This document shows positions 62,774 to 64,000 of a DNA stretch of 64,000 nt, piece after piece. Position 1 is the first letter of the stretch. Each line of letters opens with the position of its first letter. The notes under the pieces were generated by a model, which ran no database searches, had not been told where the DNA came from, and saw only the letters and a list, made by a program, of their open reading frames with translations. The position numbers and the translations under genes were made by a program. The stretch covers positions 1-64,000 of the forward strand of contig SYDY01000121.1 in NCBI GenBank assembly GCA_005801425.1, read 5' to 3'. This DNA is from Bdellovibrionales bacterium (GTDB taxonomy: Bacteria; Myxococcota; XYA12-FULL-58-9; SYDY01).

Positions 62774-63958
62774 ATGAGACCACCCGTGAACCATGACCAT
62801 TGCACTGTTCTTTTGCATTACGGCGAATTGGCGCTTAAAGGCAGAAACAAACACCGATTTATTCGGCAATTGTTGCTCAATCTTCGGGACAACTTTCCCG
62901 CAAACGATATTGCCAAGATTGAACGCTTAGAAGGCCGTGCGATGGTCAAATTTAGCCGGCCATGGGACGATGAGCTCCATACACGTTTGCAATGTGTCTA
63001 TGGGTTTGCCGATTATTCACCCGCTCACGTCTGCGCGCCCACGCTTGATGCCCTCAAATCAACCGCCTGCGATGTAGCATCCAAACTTTCTTATGAGAGC
63101 ATGCGGGTTACAGCACGTCGAGGCGTCAAAAAGTTCCCATACGACAGCATGGAGATCCAACGCGTTGTGGGATCTGCATTGATGGATCTACGTCCTGTTC
63201 CCGTCAAAATGAAACATGCGGATCTCAACGTACGCATTGAAGTCATGGAAGATCGTGCGTTTGTGTTTGCCGAAAAGATAAAAGCCGCAGGTGGACTTCC
63301 CGTTGGAAGCAGTGGACGTGTGCTTGCGCTGCTTTCGGGCGGCATTGATTCACCGGTTGCAGCCGCACGCATGCAGCGACGTGGATGTCAGGTGGTGTTT
63401 TTACACTTCCATAGCCAACCCTATCAATCAAGCGCAGGACGCGACAAAGCCATGGCGTTGGCACAGCATTTGGCGCGTTATCAAGTACATACCAAAATAA
63501 TTCTCGCACCCCTCGGCGATTTACAGCGCGAGATCATTACCCATTGTCCACACAAATTGGTCGTTGTGCTTTATCGGCGTTTTATGTTTCGGATCGCCGA
63601 ACGACTTGCCAAACAAAATCGTTGCAAAGCATTGATCACAGGCGAAAGTCTTGGTCAAGTTGCGTCACAAACATTGACCAATATTCAAACCATTAATGAA
63701 GCCATATCACTTCCTGTGTTGCGTCCATTGATTGGATTTGACAAACTTGAAATCATCAATCAAGCCATTCAATTGGGCACCTATGACACCTCGATACAAC
63801 CCGATCAGGATTGCTGTCAGCTATTCATGCCCACATCACCTGAAACCCACGCCTCCATTGATGAGATCATGGAAGCCGAATCAGCGCTTAATATCAAAGT
63901 ATTGTGTGATGATGTGATCAAGCGCACAGAATTACTTTCTGTGGAGGCATGTTGGTGA
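62774..63958 (+). CDS. thiI: tRNA 4-thiouridine synthase
   Basis: Inserts sulfur at U8 of tRNA and serves thiamine synthesis in some species. The 394-residue product has a ferredoxin-like and THUMP N terminus (LLHYGELALKGRNKHRFIRQL), the PP-loop LLSGGIDSPVAAARMQRRGC, and CQLFMPTSPETHAS, the C-x-LF-x-P segment. It lacks the C-terminal rhodanese, as in Bacillus, so a separate persulfide donor is needed. ATG at 62774 is used; a nearby GTG is possible. The next gene overlaps its stop. Confidence 0.94.
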   Translation: MRPPVNHDHCTVLLHYGELALKGRNKHRFIRQLLLNLRDNFPANDIAKIERLEGRAMVKFSRPWDDELHTRLQCVYGFADYSPAHVCAPTLDALKSTACDVASKLSYESMRVTARRGVKKFPYDSMEIQRVVGSALMDLRPVPVKMKHADLNVRIEVMEDRAFVFAEKIKAAGGLPVGSSGRVLALLSGGIDSPVAAARMQRRGCQVVFLHFHSQPYQSSAGRDKAMALAQHLARYQVHTKIILAPLGDLQREIITHCPHKLVVVLYRRFMFRIAERLAKQNRCKALITGESLGQVASQTLTNIQTINEAISLPVLRPLIGFDKLEIINQAIQLGTYDTSIQPDQDCCQLFMPTSPETHASIDEIMEAESALNIKVLCDDVIKRTELLSVEACW

Positions 63959-64000
63959 CGCTCTTTTCTGCTGCCTATGATCGAACATTTCGTGGACCGT
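63955..64000 (+). CDS. start of an unidentified gene downstream of thiI, truncated by the window
   Basis: A GTG at 63955 overlaps the thiI TGA as GTGA, with GGAGG (63943-63947) seven bases upstream, a strong ribosome site. The visible codons read MTLFSAAYDRTFRGP. Coupling to thiI is likely. Too short to identify. Confidence 0.5.
   Translation, partial: MTLFSAAYDRTFRGP

Overview
The window reads as a chromosomal segment from a Gram-negative bacterium with roughly balanced base composition by eye. Several genes point to a Myxococcota/deltaproteobacteria-like lineage: two very large cysteine-rich lipoproteins with MopE-type Asp/Cys metal-binding stretches, an L-lysine 6-transaminase, a RodZ-type HTH protein with a J-like head, and an SctV-type type III secretion export gate. 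The genus cannot be named from this sequence. Typical free-living Myxococcota are GC-rich, so a lower-GC, possibly host-associated member is an inference only.

Layout. 1-9.4 kb: truncated gltB, a secreted HExxH metalloprotease, an orphan small protein, rapA, and a three-domain Fe-S-type fusion (CGFS glutaredoxin, A-type-like domain, rhodanese). 9.4-16 kb: a lipoprotein, a homoserine-kinase-like protein with damaged active-site positions, a zinc-ribbon protein, an RpoS-like sigma factor, a PPi-type phosphofructokinase and acsA. 16-22.7 kb: two tandem paralogous lipoproteins of about 1000-1160 residues. 22.8-31 kb: deoxynucleoside kinase, MORN-type protein, a SopB/IpgD-like inositol phosphate phosphatase (candidate type III effector), an unknown protein, tRNA-Leu(UAA) beside an RHH regulator gene, and a three-gene operon headed by a P-loop ATPase. 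31-35.4 kb: minus-strand run queE-MFS-lat-dapB-folK. 35.5-44.5 kb: NlpC/P60-beta-barrel fusion, a small Ser-rich protein, aarF-mlaF-mutY operon, a vault-like SPFH protein and a PP2C phosphatase. 44.7-47 kb: sctV followed by a MITE-like inverted repeat. 47-53.3 kb: rplM-rpsI and tsaD-rsmA-rlmE-M16 peptidase. 53.3-64 kb: an outer-membrane barrel, a candidate secreted protein, J-HTH protein, alpha/beta hydrolase, recJ, methyltransferase, GNAT, rocD, argF, thiI and the first codons of another gene.

How it fits together. Most genes are housekeeping (nitrogen assimilation, lysine/ornithine metabolism, folate, tRNA and rRNA modification, DNA repair, ribosome). The unusual layer is a type III secretion gate plus a protein carrying the SopB/IpgD catalytic loop and its conserved downstream block. 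Together they suggest delivery of a phosphoinositide phosphatase into a eukaryotic cell. A second small protein begins with a near-ideal eukaryotic N-myristoylation sequence, which may belong to the same layer but is weaker evidence. Small dispersed palindromes, several with a GTAG head like REP elements, sit between and sometimes inside the ends of genes.
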